Shown piece after piece: positions 24,300-33,343 of a stretch of 64,000 bases of DNA. Under the pieces are notes generated by a model. That model searched no databases and had not been told where the DNA came from. It saw only the letters and a program-made list of their open reading frames with translations. The stretch covers positions 863,001 to 927,000 of the forward strand of contig NW_020825332.1 in NCBI RefSeq assembly GCF_003286085.1, given 5' to 3'. The translations under genes and the position numbers were made by a program. The stretch comes from Drosophila persimilis. Taxonomy: Eukaryota; Arthropoda; Insecta; Diptera; Drosophilidae. The stretch's first letter is position 1. Every line of letters begins with the position of its first letter.

Positions 24300-24308
24300 T
24301 ATAAAAGG
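24300..24308 (+). promoter_or_regulatory. TATA box of the 142-aa secreted protein gene
   Basis: TATAAAAGG, 52 bases upstream of the ATG at 24352. Confidence 0.85.
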
Positions 24309-24351
24309 AGAGCCAGTGCCATTTCTCGAGTTTAGTATCGCTGAGACGGCT

Positions 24352-24843
24352 ATGTGGTGTGTAAGTTGGCTGATCGGTGGATGATTCTGATTCTTGATCT
24401 GAAGAAGTAGTGGATATTTGCAGTTGCTGTGGATATTTCTGGCTCTGCTGGAGTCGGGCGTGCTCAGTCAGCCCCTGTCGGTGCTCTTCTCCGGGGACTT
24501 TGGCAGGAGCTTGGATGCCGATCGGGAGACAGAAGACCTGCTCTTCTTCGAACATCCTGCCAAGGCGTACTCCTCCGATGATCTTTTCGGGGATGTGCAG
24601 AAATTTGTCATTGGCGTCCATCAGTTTGTCCAGCATCCCTCGTCCTCACTGTACAGTGCCCTCAATCAGCTGCAGGCGAATGCGAAAAAGAACCACAAGA
24701 AGCAGAAGCACCCTCTGTTCGGAGGCCAGAAAGTGGTCCTCGATCCCCCTGGCAGTGTTTCGTTCAATTTGGGATGGTCCCTCAACTTTCAGCTGACGAA
24801 CAGCATTGCCATCACGCGTACATACTCGTACACTCGTCACTGA
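24352..24843 (+). CDS. Secreted protein of unknown family (142 aa)
   Basis: Exon 1 is 24352-24360 (MWC), exon 2 is 24424-24843; the 63-bp phase-0 intron runs GTAAGT to TTTGCAG. The joined start MWCLLWIFLALLESGVLSQP is a signal peptide. Unlike its neighbours the mature chain is not low-complexity: it has an acidic region (DADRETEDLLFFEHPAK), a segment with amphipathic-helix character (DVQKFVIGVHQFVQH), a basic patch (AKKNHKKQKH) and a C-terminal half rich in alternating polar and hydrophobic residues (SVSFNLGWSLNFQLTNSIAI) that could be beta-strand. No Cys remains after the signal. I do not recognise the family. Poly(A) signal AATAAA at 24876-24881. Confidence 0.82.
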
Positions 24844-24881
24844 TGGCTGATGGCCGGCACGTGGACAAAAATATAAATAAA

Positions 24882-26480
24882 ATCTGAATTAAAGGGAACT
24901 TTTATATAACACTGAGATGGAATTCAACGAGTGTCACAGGCGATGGTGACGGGGCAAGGGGCAACCTTGCCATTTTCCATTTTCCATTTTCCCTAAGATG
25001 TAAGTCTTTTGCATTCTTCAGCCTAGAAGTAGGCAATGCAAGGGTCCGCGTGCGTAGAACGCATGTAGACGCCATGTAGAATTGTCATGGGGTGACATGT
25101 AACAATCAAAATATACATACCTGCCACATGCATGCTTACATGTGTTTTCCGAAACTGCATTGAAGTGGGGGCTGGGCTTCGTTTGATTTAAATAAACGAC
25201 ATTAAGAATTGTCAACATTTGAGTTGAGAAATTTCTAGAGAATTTCACTACGAAGCGTCGAGTGATCCACCCACAGCGACATACATATGTACATTCATAT
25301 GTATTGTATGTATTTTATGTATTGTTTGTATATCTTTGACACATTCACGAGTGCAATTGTAGATTTATTTCGGTGCTTCATTGCTCGACCATTAACACAA
25401 TCGATCTAGTAGTAATCCAAGAAGGATTCCCGCACACAGACGAGACAGAAGTGTAGATGTGGAGCCATACTACAGGACAAATGTAGATATTGTGTAGAAA
25501 ATAACAAAAACAATTTTTTGCATGGTTTTTTGGGCAAAAAATATATCTCAGGTGTAGGCGTGGTATGCCTCTATGACCGATTGCTGGCAAATGTTTTGGT
25601 CAAATATTCTTGGGAAGGCAAAGCAGAAATTGCGACATTTTAGAAGCTGATGCAATAATTTAGTGTTCCCCTAATATGGGGGGGGGGTCCAATGATATGA
25701 TAGTGCCATGTCCATGCCCCCCCCTCCAGCTAGTTATTAATAAATGTGAGCTAAATGGAAATGCAAGTTTTGCATAATATTTTGCAAACAAATGAAGGCT
25801 GTGTTCTCTTGGCTCCGTCTCGTTTTCCGCTCGCCTCTGTTCTGGGCTCCTCGACTCTGTTCAGTTGAGTTCGATTCAGTTCTGTTTTGTTCTGTTTGTG
25901 AGCTGCCACAGATTATGTCTACGCTGTGGAGTCTAATTTTAAATGCGGCACGTTGCATTGTCTCTGTGCTGGCCGGATAAATGTCGCTTGTCGCACGCCT
26001 CAGAACATGTGTATGAGAGCCAAGGATAATTAGCCCCGTTATCTGCCTCAATGGCGCCGTGCCAATGCCAATGGCAGGATGCAGCCTCTATTTGTATGGG
26101 ACTATTTATGAATGAACATTTTCCGGATGTTTGCAACAAACAAAAGGAAAGTATCCGTGTGTTTTTGGTCTTACGGTGGCTCCATTCGTGTGGAGTGGAC
26201 TGCTATTAGCACCCACGTCTCCCGTAGAGACGCCGCACTGGGATCTTTAGGGGCACGCATATATATATATATGTATATATATATCTTTAAGAGCACATAT
26301 ATGTATTCACCGAAAAAAAATAGTTCTTTCACTTCAGTATGGTGTCATTTCCCCACGAACGAATGAAAGATATTGACTCTTCGTTTGATTAGAGTTTATT
26401 TCTGTGATTCATTTGCTGGATTCGTTGCCACGACTTCCGTTCGGGTGGCAGGTGGGCGGGTGGCACTTCCGGTGTGCTCT
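24882..26480. other. Intergenic
   Basis: No gene seen. AT-rich, with (TATG) and (TA) tracts near 25270-25330 and 26259-26286. A minus-strand poly(A) signal (plus TTTATT, 26395-26400) serves the gene ending at 26481. Confidence 0.5.
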
Positions 26481-26789
26481 CTACTTCTTCAGCAGCAGGG
26501 GGGCGGTGTAGGCGGCAGCTGCGGCATAGGGGGCTGTGTAGGCGGCAGCGTAGGGGGAGGCGTAGGCAGCAGCGGTGTAGGCAGCGGTGTACGGAGAAGC
26601 GTAGGCGGCCGTGTACGGAGAGGCGACGTAGGGAGATGCCACATACGGGGACGCCACATACGGAGACGCCGCCACGTAGGGAGAGGCAGCCACGTAGGGG
26701 GCGGAGTAGGCCAGAGGAGCCACGATGCCGGGCTTGGCGGCAGCGCAGGCAATCAGAGCGAGGACAACGGCGGCGACGAGCTTGAACAT
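26481..26789 (-). CDS. Intronless Ala/Tyr/Pro-rich secreted protein (102 aa), cuticle-like
   Basis: Single exon with an ATG in AAGATGTTC context. MFKLVAAVVLALIACAAAKPG is a signal peptide like those of the 30.7, 32.8 and 46.2-kb genes, but the intron that follows MFKL in those genes is absent here. The mature chain starts KPGIVAPLAYSAPYVAAS and is then repeats of SPYVA and SPYTAAYA, ending TAPLLLKK. AAP/SPY repeats of this kind characterise low-complexity insect cuticle proteins. The precise missing intron suggests gene conversion or reinsertion from spliced RNA (inference). Its neighbour at 27162 is a divergently oriented, disrupted relative. Confidence 0.88.
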   Translation of the reverse strand: MFKLVAAVVLALIACAAAKPGIVAPLAYSAPYVAASPYVAASPYVASPYVASPYVASPYTAAYASPYTAAYTAAAYASPYAAAYTAPYAAAAAYTAPLLLKK

Positions 26790-26871
26790 CTTGGGAGGAT
26801 TGGCTTTCAGATTGTTTTACTTGTTGAATGGAACAAATGCAACTGATGCCCGAACAGGCGGTGGGCCGTAG

Positions 26872-26880
26872 CTTATATAG
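26872..26880 (-). promoter_or_regulatory. TATA box of the intronless cuticle-like gene
   Basis: Minus-strand CTATATAAG about 83 bases upstream of the ATG. Confidence 0.75.
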
Positions 26881-27161
26881 CTACAGCCCCACACAGTGCC
26901 AGCCAAACGGCCTTGCAAGGTCTCGGCGCCAACAGCCCCACAGCCCCACAGCCCAATAGCCCGTGGCCCCTCTTTGGCCACGCCAGTCACGTAGCCCCCG
27001 TAGTGGGTCGACACAAGCGACAGAAGCGTCGAGTACTGTGGGGAAGTCTCTTTTAATTGAACAGCATTAAGCTGGCCAAAAATTGATACCAAATATCAGC
27101 CTTTTTGCAGGTTTTTCTAGCCGTCCAAGCAGCAGGTGGACTTGTGCCGTTCAGGCAGCAA

Positions 27162-27425
27162 ATGTCATCAGTCATCAGTTTGAAACACTCGACAGTAAGA
27201 CACTCCAAGACTGCCCTCGCCCTCACCCCCGCCTTCGTCGCTCTGATGGGCTGCGTCTGGGCCAAGCCCGGAATTGGCCTACTCTGCGCCTTCGGTGGCT
27301 GCTGTCTACAGCCGGGAATATCCCGGCAACTCTGCGACTCCCTATGTCGCCTCTCCCTATGTGGCATCGTCCGATGTGGCATCACCGCAGCCCACAGCGC
27401 AGCCCCCATTCTGCTGAGGAAGTAG
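27162..27425 (+). pseudogene. Frameshifted relative of the Ala/Tyr/Pro-rich gene, or young Cys-rich gene
   Basis: The open frame from ATG 27162 would give 87 aa: a long N-terminus, a possible signal peptide (TALALTPAFVALMGCVWA), then KPGI and a Cys-rich stretch (GLLCAFGGCCLQPG), ending AAPILLRK. The start KPGI and end AP.LL.K match the gene at 26481-26789 (KPGI and APLLLKK). The middle, read one base later from 27277 to 27417, gives AYSAPSVAAVYS and TPYVASPYVASS, also matching that gene. So the middle is out of frame relative to both ends, as if two compensating indels (near 27276 and before about 27400) had occurred. No TATA box or clean micro-exon is visible upstream. A frame-restored small gene that now makes a novel Cys-rich chain remains possible. 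Confidence 0.55.
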
Positions 27426-27865
27426 GAGCTGCCTGAATGACTGACTGACTGAATCGAAGAAGAACATGGCAAATACTATACATAAACATAAAGCTCTGAT
27501 AGCAGGGAACTGAATGAATCTCGTTTGTGTTTACTTTTTGCTCATCAGTTGGTGGCAGGCCTGGCCTGCTATCGGGACTGAGACTGGGACTGGGAATGGG
27601 TTTGGTTCAAGGTCTTTGGCTTGGACTTATCTTCAAAAACAAACACAGCAACAAAGGCTACAGCCTACAGACTGCAGGAAGCTCTCCCCCGACGTCACAG
27701 TCCGATAAGATATGAGTGGTCCAGAGTTTATAAATTTCTCTTCCGTATTACAATTTATTCAGAGATTCTTTGAGAGGGAGTGAGAGAGAGAGAGACTTAA
27801 ATATGCTAGGAGTCCTATATCTAGAGTTCAGTTTTGGGGCTAAGGATCGACGAGGATGGGGGCTG
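27426..27865. other. Intergenic and 3' UTR of the LRR gene
   Basis: A 64-codon frame (27514-27708) begins with a hydrophobic stretch but lacks supporting structure (see rejected list). The minus-strand AATAAA (plus TTTATT, 27754-27759) is the likely poly(A) signal of the LRR gene. Confidence 0.5.
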
Positions 27866-29602
27866 TCACATCCCCAGGTTGGTGTCCATTGTGGCACTCG
27901 AATGGAAGACAATGCTGCTGCGATTGTGGCGTCCGGAGCGACGAGCCTTCAGATACTTGACGGCGACCAAGGCGATCAGAGCCACGAGGACGAGGCCCCC
28001 GAGGATGTAGGCGAAGACCTTCATGAAGGCCAGATGCAGTTCCAGATTCTGGGAGTGGGCTCCCACCAGCTCCAACTGCTTGGACAGCGCCTGGATGTGC
28101 ATGTAGAGGACTGTTTCCTCGGCGCCGAAGGAGGCGTTGACCGCCATCTGCGACTGGCTGATGCAGGAGACGTCGCGGATGTGCGGGGTCTCCTCGAGAC
28201 TGTTGTCCGGCTCGATGTTGAGCACCACCGACTCGGGCAGCGAGGGCGGGATGAGCAGGCGGTGCAGATAGGAGCAGTTGAAGCGGTTCCGGGAGACGCC
28301 CAGCTTCTGGAGCATCGGGAAGGCGTCGTCGAAGGTGCGATTGCCCTGCAGCTCGGTCAGCGCGTTGCCGTCCACCAGGAACTTCTTGATGTTGGCCAGA
28401 TACGGCACGAACATGTCCAGATTGAGGCTGGTCATATTGTTGAACGAGAGGTCGAGTTCCTCGAGGTACTTCTGCTTGGAGAACATCCCGAACTTGAGCT
28501 CTCGAATGCCGTTGCCGCGCAGATTGAGGCTGCGGAGTCGCTTCAGTTGGGCAAAGGTGCTGACGTTCAGCTGTCCGATGGGGTTGTCGGAGAGGTCCAG
28601 GTAGTGCAGGGACGTCAGATTCGTGATGTTGGCGATGCTCTGCAGGCGGTTGGCGCTCAGCTCGAGGGTCTCCAGCTGCAGCGACTGGTGCAGGATCAGC
28701 TGCGAGATGGCGTTGTGGCTGGCCCGCACGAAGCGGGTGGCGTTGATGGTGAGGTTCGTCAGCTGGTTGTGGTCCAGATGCAGCTGGTGGACGATGCTCT
28801 TGCCGGTCAGCTGGAAGTCCTTCAGCTGGTTGAACGACAGCATGAGGCTCTCCAGGCTGGCGGCCTCTGCGAACGTGTCCGGATGGATGCTCACCAGCTG
28901 GTTGTTGGACAGATTCACCTCCTTGATGCGCCGCATCCCGCTGAACACCTCCGGCCGGATGTAGGTGAGGAAGTTCCCCTCGAACGAGACATTCTCGAGG
29001 AACTCGTTGTCCATGAAGATCTCGTCGTGCAGCTCCCGCAGTCGGTTGCCCGTGAGCAGCAGCTTATTGATGATCTGCAGCCCATTGAAGGCGTTCACGC
29101 TCAGGGAGGCGATTTCGTTGTAGGACAGATCGAGCCTCATCAGCGAGTTGGCCCCAATGAACACCGACGTCTGGATGGACGTTAGGTTGTTGTAGCTCAG
29201 GTTCAGATACGTCAGATTGCTGGCCGCACTGAAGGTGTTCCGCGTGAGCTCCAGGATGTTCGTGTTCGACACGTCGAGGGTCTTCAGATGGGGAAAGGTC
29301 TCGAACAAGTGGAAGGGCATGTAGAGCAGGGTCGACTCGTAGAACTTGATGAACTTGACCATGTTCCCGGGCGGCACGTTCTTTATCACCACATTCTGGC
29401 TGTGGGTGACCATGAAGCCCGTCACCGTGCAGAAGGCCTCGTTCACGTCCATGTAGATCATCGGATCGAACTCGTCGCATCGCAGATTGATGTCCCCGGC
29501 CCTGGCCACCCCGGCAGCCGCCGACGCCACGAACAGGATCCCCCATGCGATCCCCATCTTTCGAGACACCACCAGAATATCCTCCATCATCATCTTCGTC
29601 AT
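27866..29602 (-). CDS. Leucine-rich-repeat single-pass membrane protein (578 aa)
   Basis: Intronless coding region; the frame extends past the first ATG (29602) only via TTG. An N-terminal signal sequence is clear from the internal Met at residue 14-16 (MGIAWGILFVASAAAG), with cleavage near ARA/GDINLRC. After a Cys-containing cap come about a dozen LRRs (roughly residues 80-430) of the 24-residue extracellular type, e.g. LTYLNLSYNNLTSIQTSVF and LHYLDLSDNPIGQLNVSTF, many with N-glycosylation sequons. A C-terminal cap with Cys (around 460-505) precedes a hydrophobic segment ILGGLVLVALIALVAV (about 532-548) and a basic 30-residue cytoplasmic tail. Role is probably cell-surface recognition or adhesion; ligand unknown. 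From memory, unverified, D. melanogaster 72E carries an LRR gene (CG4950) that may be the orthologue. It interrupts the small-protein cluster and shares nothing with it in structure. Confidence 0.9.
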   Translation of the reverse strand: MTKMMMEDILVVSRKMGIAWGILFVASAAAGVARAGDINLRCDEFDPMIYMDVNEAFCTVTGFMVTHSQNVVIKNVPPGNMVKFIKFYESTLLYMPFHLFETFPHLKTLDVSNTNILELTRNTFSAASNLTYLNLSYNNLTSIQTSVFIGANSLMRLDLSYNEIASLSVNAFNGLQIINKLLLTGNRLRELHDEIFMDNEFLENVSFEGNFLTYIRPEVFSGMRRIKEVNLSNNQLVSIHPDTFAEAASLESLMLSFNQLKDFQLTGKSIVHQLHLDHNQLTNLTINATRFVRASHNAISQLILHQSLQLETLELSANRLQSIANITNLTSLHYLDLSDNPIGQLNVSTFAQLKRLRSLNLRGNGIRELKFGMFSKQKYLEELDLSFNNMTSLNLDMFVPYLANIKKFLVDGNALTELQGNRTFDDAFPMLQKLGVSRNRFNCSYLHRLLIPPSLPESVVLNIEPDNSLEETPHIRDVSCISQSQMAVNASFGAEETVLYMHIQALSKQLELVGAHSQNLELHLAFMKVFAYILGGLVLVALIALVAVKYLKARRSGRHNRSSIVFHSSATMDTNLGM

Positions 29603-29689
29603 TATCGTCGCGAACCGCTCCGTTTCGATGCAAAATTCGAACTGTTTTGCTTTGCACTGCCCTGCAAATGGCAAATGGCATTTGCCATA

Positions 29690-29706
29690 TCTATATTATA
29701 TATAGG
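29690..29706 (-). promoter_or_regulatory. TATA-like element of the LRR gene
   Basis: Minus-strand TATATATAATATAG, about 90 bases upstream of the ATG. It is less canonical than the TATA boxes of the small genes and may just be AT-rich sequence. Confidence 0.4.
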
Positions 29707-30573
29707 ATGATATCTTTCTCTCTCCCCAGATAGTTTTCTGTATTCCAGTAAGTCGGGAATCGGGAGCGGGACGCGGGAATCGGCAGTCGGGACGCGGGAC
29801 TGACTGGCGATAAAAATTGTCGGTCTGTTGTCGGTTGGCTTTGGTTTTGTTAATTTTGCAGCGAATGAAAGTAAGTCATTCTAGACATTGGAATGGGACT
29901 ACTATGGTACATGCTCCTATATTTTCCATCCAAAAGAGATATGTTATACGTACATGTGTGTGCTACATGTGGCTTGAGCTTGAAACTCTTTCGATACCAG
30001 ATACAAGAGAGACACAGAGACATAACGTTCGACAGTCCATTGAACTTTATTCTTTAGAGATAATCTTTTTTTTGGTTGGGAGAGATGGGGATTGCATAAA
30101 TGCAACTGCAACTGCAACTGTAATTACGGAGTACCGTTGAGTGGCAAGTGGCAAACGTAACCTTGCAAATCGAAATCGGATTAAAGCGGAGCCCTCCCTC
30201 ACCCACCCAACTATTTTGGCTTTTGGCTTTTGGCACGAGAGGTTACTCATCGGCCAGCGATGCCAATTAGCATTGGCAGTTGGCATCAATCACTCCTCCC
30301 AACAGCTACTGGCTACTGCCCACTGGGCACTGGCCAATAGACTCACCTTCAGTGCGGCAACAACTTTTATGGGCTCACTCACCATTTGGAAACGTGCCCG
30401 AAATACCAGATCGGGGACTCGACCTCCCCGAAGCCCCGAAACCCAAAAGCCGCGGGCACGTAGCCAGCATTTGGAGCCACTCAAAGGCCGCCCCGCTCTG
30501 CATTCCCGTGCAGCGGCGCAGAGCATTGGTAGAACCATCCGCCCGCTCCCATTCGTACGGCCGGGGTCTGGGG
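29707..30573. other. Divergent intergenic region
   Basis: No gene seen. It lies between the LRR gene (minus) and the Ala-repeat gene (plus). Repeats such as GGGACGCGGGAATCGG (29765-29800) are visible. Confidence 0.5.
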
Positions 30574-30580
30574 TATAAAA
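30574..30580 (+). promoter_or_regulatory. TATA box of the VAAAY-repeat gene
   Basis: TATAAAA, 85 bases upstream of the ATG at 30659. Confidence 0.8.
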
Positions 30581-30658
30581 CCACAGCTGACCACTCGGTC
30601 GATTATAGTCCAATTTGTTTGCTCAAATCACACACTAATCCCCCAAACAATCTCCAAG

Positions 30659-31135
30659 ATGTTCAAGCTGGTAAGGACTGCCGATCCGCATCCTGGTCCT
30701 TCGACGGAGATCCCTACAAGTGTCCTCTCTCTCTCTCTCCTCTCTTTCTTGCAGTCCGCTCTCGTTGTCCTCGTGGCTGCCATCGCCTGCAGTGTGGCGG
30801 AGGCCAAGCCTGCCGTTGTGGTGGGTGCCGCTGTGCCCGCGGGTGTGGTGACTGCCACCAGCTCCCAGTATGTGGCACGTAATTTCAACGGAGTCGCCGC
30901 TGCCCCAATTGTCGCCCCAGTGGCTGCTGCCTACACTGCCCCAGTGGCTGCTGCCTACTCCGCTCCTGTGGCCGCTGCCTACTCCGCTCCTGTGGCCGCT
31001 GCCTACACTGCTCCTGTGGCTGCTGCCTACTCCGCTCCTGTGGCTGCTGCTTACACCGCTCCTGTGGCCGCTGCCTACTCCGCCTATCCCTATGCCAGCT
31101 ATCCTTATGCCGCTGGCTACACCACCGTTTTGTAA
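30659..31135 (+). CDS. Ala-rich VAAAY-repeat secreted protein (130 aa), cuticle-like
   Basis: Exon 1 is 30659-30670 (MFKL), exon 2 is 30755-31135; 84-bp phase-0 intron with a long CT tract before TTGCAG. The intron is also open in frame, so an unspliced reading gives a false 158-aa protein. The spliced start MFKLSALVVLVAAIACSVAEA is a signal peptide with cleavage before KPA. The mature chain has a short unique part (TATSSQYVARNFNG) and then seven consecutive VAAAY(T/S)AP repeats, ending SAYPYASYPYAAGYTTVL. AAP(V/A) repeats are typical of low-complexity Ala-rich cuticle proteins. Repeat units at DNA level are close to identical, so copy number probably varies. AATAAA at 31172-31177. Confidence 0.9.
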   Translation: MFKLVRTADPHPGPSTEIPTSVLSLSLLSFLQSALVVLVAAIACSVAEAKPAVVVGAAVPAGVVTATSSQYVARNFNGVAAAPIVAPVAAAYTAPVAAAYSAPVAAAYSAPVAAAYTAPVAAAYSAPVAAAYTAPVAAAYSAYPYASYPYAAGYTTVL

Positions 31136-31177
31136 GGCTCTAAAACGGACTGAAAACTGACTTCGGAATGCAATAAA

Positions 31178-31796
31178 AAACCCCCCCACAAATCAAACTG
31201 AATCTGTATCTTCGCTCTTACTGGGTTCTAGGAGTTCTGAGCGGAAAGGGGTTCCCAGTGGATGGATCACAACCTTAAGTCTCTATGGCTTTGATTCGGG
31301 AAGGAGCTCTAGTTCTTAGCCTGTGGGGAAAGGAGCTGTCAAAGGAATGAATCCTTTCTCCTTCGTTTCTATCTGGAATTGCATTTGGCTTTAAGCCTGC
31401 CGCATGGCTCCTTCCACCGTGTCGCCGTTAGTCATTAGCAAATGCGGAAATCATCCGGAGAGATGCCAAATGACTTGCGTCATCGAATGCAAATGCCTTG
31501 CCTCAGAATACGGTATTGATTGGCGAGGCAAACAAACATCTTTCAGTAGGACAAGCACGTGTCGGCAGTTTCGAATTGGAGTTGCGTCATTGCCACCAAT
31601 CGGAGAGGCAGGAGTGTGTGCGTGGCATTTGAATAATTATTCCGATATCATCTAAATATAATAATCGTATATTTCCAATCAAAAACAAACCGAAACAAAA
31701 CAAACATCAAATATAACAAATAATAATCGAAAATTCAACCAGAGCCAGAACCAGAACCAGAACCGGCGCCTAAGGCAGCCTTCATTTTGAGTTGAC
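31178..31796. other. Convergent intergenic region
   Basis: No gene seen between the 3' ends of the genes at 31135 (plus) and 31797 (minus). A run of CCAGAACCAGAACCAGAACC lies at about 31745-31764. Confidence 0.5.
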
Positions 31797-32184
31797 TCAT
31801 GGTGTTGGGGCACCAGTGAGTGCCACAAGTGGTGCTGCCACGAGGGGTATAGAGCCGCTGTAGCGTCCGAATGGCAGCCACGCAGCTTGGTAGAACAAGG
31901 GATAGCTGGGCGGCGGCACACCCACACCTGGGGGTCCTGGGGGTCCTGGCGGTCCCGGGGGGCCCGGTGGCGGTGCAGCAGCAGCAGCAGTCTGTGGCGG
32001 CGGGGCAGCCCGATGGGCAGGCGGGACATCCACCTCCTCGGCAGCATCCCGTATCTGTCCCGCGGAGGCAGCACTCACGAGGAGCAGCAGCAGAGGCACC
32101 TGTTGATCGTTGTTCACCGTTGAGCAAGTGCATCTCTCGGGTTTTCTCTGGCTTGAAACTTACTAATTTCCTGTATCTGTACAT
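31797..32184 (-). CDS. Small secreted protein with a short collagen-like tract (107 aa)
   Basis: Exon 1 is 32164-32184 (MYRYRKL), exon 2 is 31797-32099; 64-bp phase-0 intron (GTAAGT to CAACAG). Splicing yields MYRYRKLVPLLLLLVSAASA, a good signal peptide, with cleavage before GQIRDAAEE. The mature chain has an acidic start, an Ala/Pro stretch, four uninterrupted Gly-Pro-Pro triplets (PGPPGPPGPPGPPG), then PPPSYPLFYQAAWLPFG and a hydrophobic end (LVAAPLVALTGAPTP). The Gly-X-Y run is too short for a stable collagen helix on its own. Without splicing another frame gives a Cys-rich artefact from the same DNA. Matrix role inferred from context. Confidence 0.8.
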
Positions 32185-32311
32185 AACTACGTATCTGTGT
32201 ATATCTTTGTATCTGTATCTGTATCTGTTATCTGTATCTTTTTTATCTGAGTTCTGACTGCTCAAAGTTCTAGAAATGGAATGAAACCCAAGCCGGAGAT
32301 CGGACTGGCAT

Positions 32312-32317
32312 TTATAA
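32312..32317 (-). promoter_or_regulatory. TATA box of the collagen-like-tract gene
   Basis: Minus-strand TATAAA, about 130 bases upstream of the ATG. Confidence 0.65.
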
Positions 32318-32666
32318 ACTTGTGGAACCCGGAGGTACAGCCAGTACTAGCCAGTGGGTCAGACCAGGCGAAGACTTGTAGTACGAGTATCCATCGATTG
32401 ACTGATGGATTCGATCGGAGATGATTCGCTATTCCAGGCACGAACTCGAGTGCCTGTTCGATTTGTTTATTGTTTTTCGTCACGCGTCTCTCAGAAACGA
32501 AACCAAAAGTGCCACAGCAAAGATTCTCCTTGGTCCGCCTTCGTATCGTATCTGTACGGGTGTACGGGTATAGTATATGGTCTTGGAACCGATTCGAGCG
32601 TGGCTTTTGCATACCAATTTCCAGGGATCACCTTCGCTTTTGCTGCTCTATCTGCGGATCTGCTGC

Positions 32667-32674
32667 TATATAAA
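32667..32674 (+). promoter_or_regulatory. TATA box and initiator of the 76-aa gene
   Basis: TATATAAA, with a TCAGT initiator at 32700-32704 that fits a start site at 32702. The minus-strand gene's TATA box at 32312 lies only 350 bases away, so the pair share a compact divergent promoter region. Confidence 0.8.
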
Positions 32675-32750
32675 TTCCGATGCCGGGTAGCAGCAGATAT
32701 CAGTCTACTGCCTGAGAACCAACCAACAACAACAACCAGCAACCAGCAAC

Positions 32751-33063
32751 ATGTTCAAATTCGTAAGGATCGAAGGATAATCCCTGCCACAGGGATCCCC
32801 AAGGAGTAATCTTCATCTTCTCCCCTTTTTTTTTTACCCGACAGTTCGCTCTGTGCCTCTTCGCCGTCGTGGCCTGTGTGGCGGCCAAGCCCGCGGTGAT
32901 TGCCCCACTGGCGTACAGCGCCTACTCCTCCCCCCTGGTGGCCGCCTCCCCCTACTCGTCTGCCTACACCGCCGCCTACACAGCCCCCGCCTACGCCGCC
33001 TACTCCGCGTATCCCTATGCGTCCGCCTACTCCGCATACCCCTATGCCGCCTACTACCGCTAA
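32751..33063 (+). CDS. Small Ala/Tyr-rich secreted protein (76 aa), cuticle-like
   Basis: Exon 1 is 32751-32762 (MFKF), exon 2 is 32845-33063; 82-bp phase-0 intron (GTAAGG, then a T run, to CGACAG). The start MFKFFALCLFAVVACVAA is a signal peptide, cleavage before KPAV. The mature chain of about 58 residues is almost only Ala, Tyr, Ser, Pro and Thr: [34 protein letters not shown], ending YAAYYR. It is the shortest member of the MFK-type Ala/Tyr-rich group with the genes at 26.5, 30.7, 35.0 and 46.2 kb. AATAAA at 33338-33343. Confidence 0.9.
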
Positions 33064-33343
33064 TCAGGGACAGGCCATTGGAAAAGGATACTCTGGACAC
33101 TGGACCCCCCCACCAACCCCCCAACAATATGGATACTCCTATCTGCACCTGCAACCACCTGCAACCACCTGCAACCACTGCACCACCTCCACCACCTGCA
33201 CATCTCTGCACTGCACCGCCTTCAGCCCTCTCGTTCTTCTTCCTTTCGCTCCCGCCAAACAATCTGCTGGAAGCTGAAAGTGAACAAATGGAAACAGGAC
33301 CCACAGGACACACCGGAATATACAATATCAATGTCGAAATAAA

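Noticed and set aside
27514..27708. 64-codon ATG frame starting MNLVCVYFLLISWWQ
   Set aside because: Looks a little like a signal peptide, but there is no TATA box or micro-exon, no poly(A) signal of its own, and the rest is random Thr/Gly. Low-confidence possibility only.
27770..29185. 471-codon plus-strand open frame
   Set aside because: Antisense shadow of the LRR gene; Leu/Glu/Val composition follows from complementing the Leu/Asn-rich codons.
30659..30754. 158-aa unspliced version of the VAAAY gene
   Set aside because: The extra residues are an in-frame intron with GTAAGG donor and TTGCAG acceptor; the spliced form restores the signal peptide seen in all relatives.
31735..32265. Cys-rich 176-codon minus-strand frame
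   Set aside because: It is the unspliced, shifted reading of the collagen-like-tract gene; the splice-joined frame gives a proper signal peptide.
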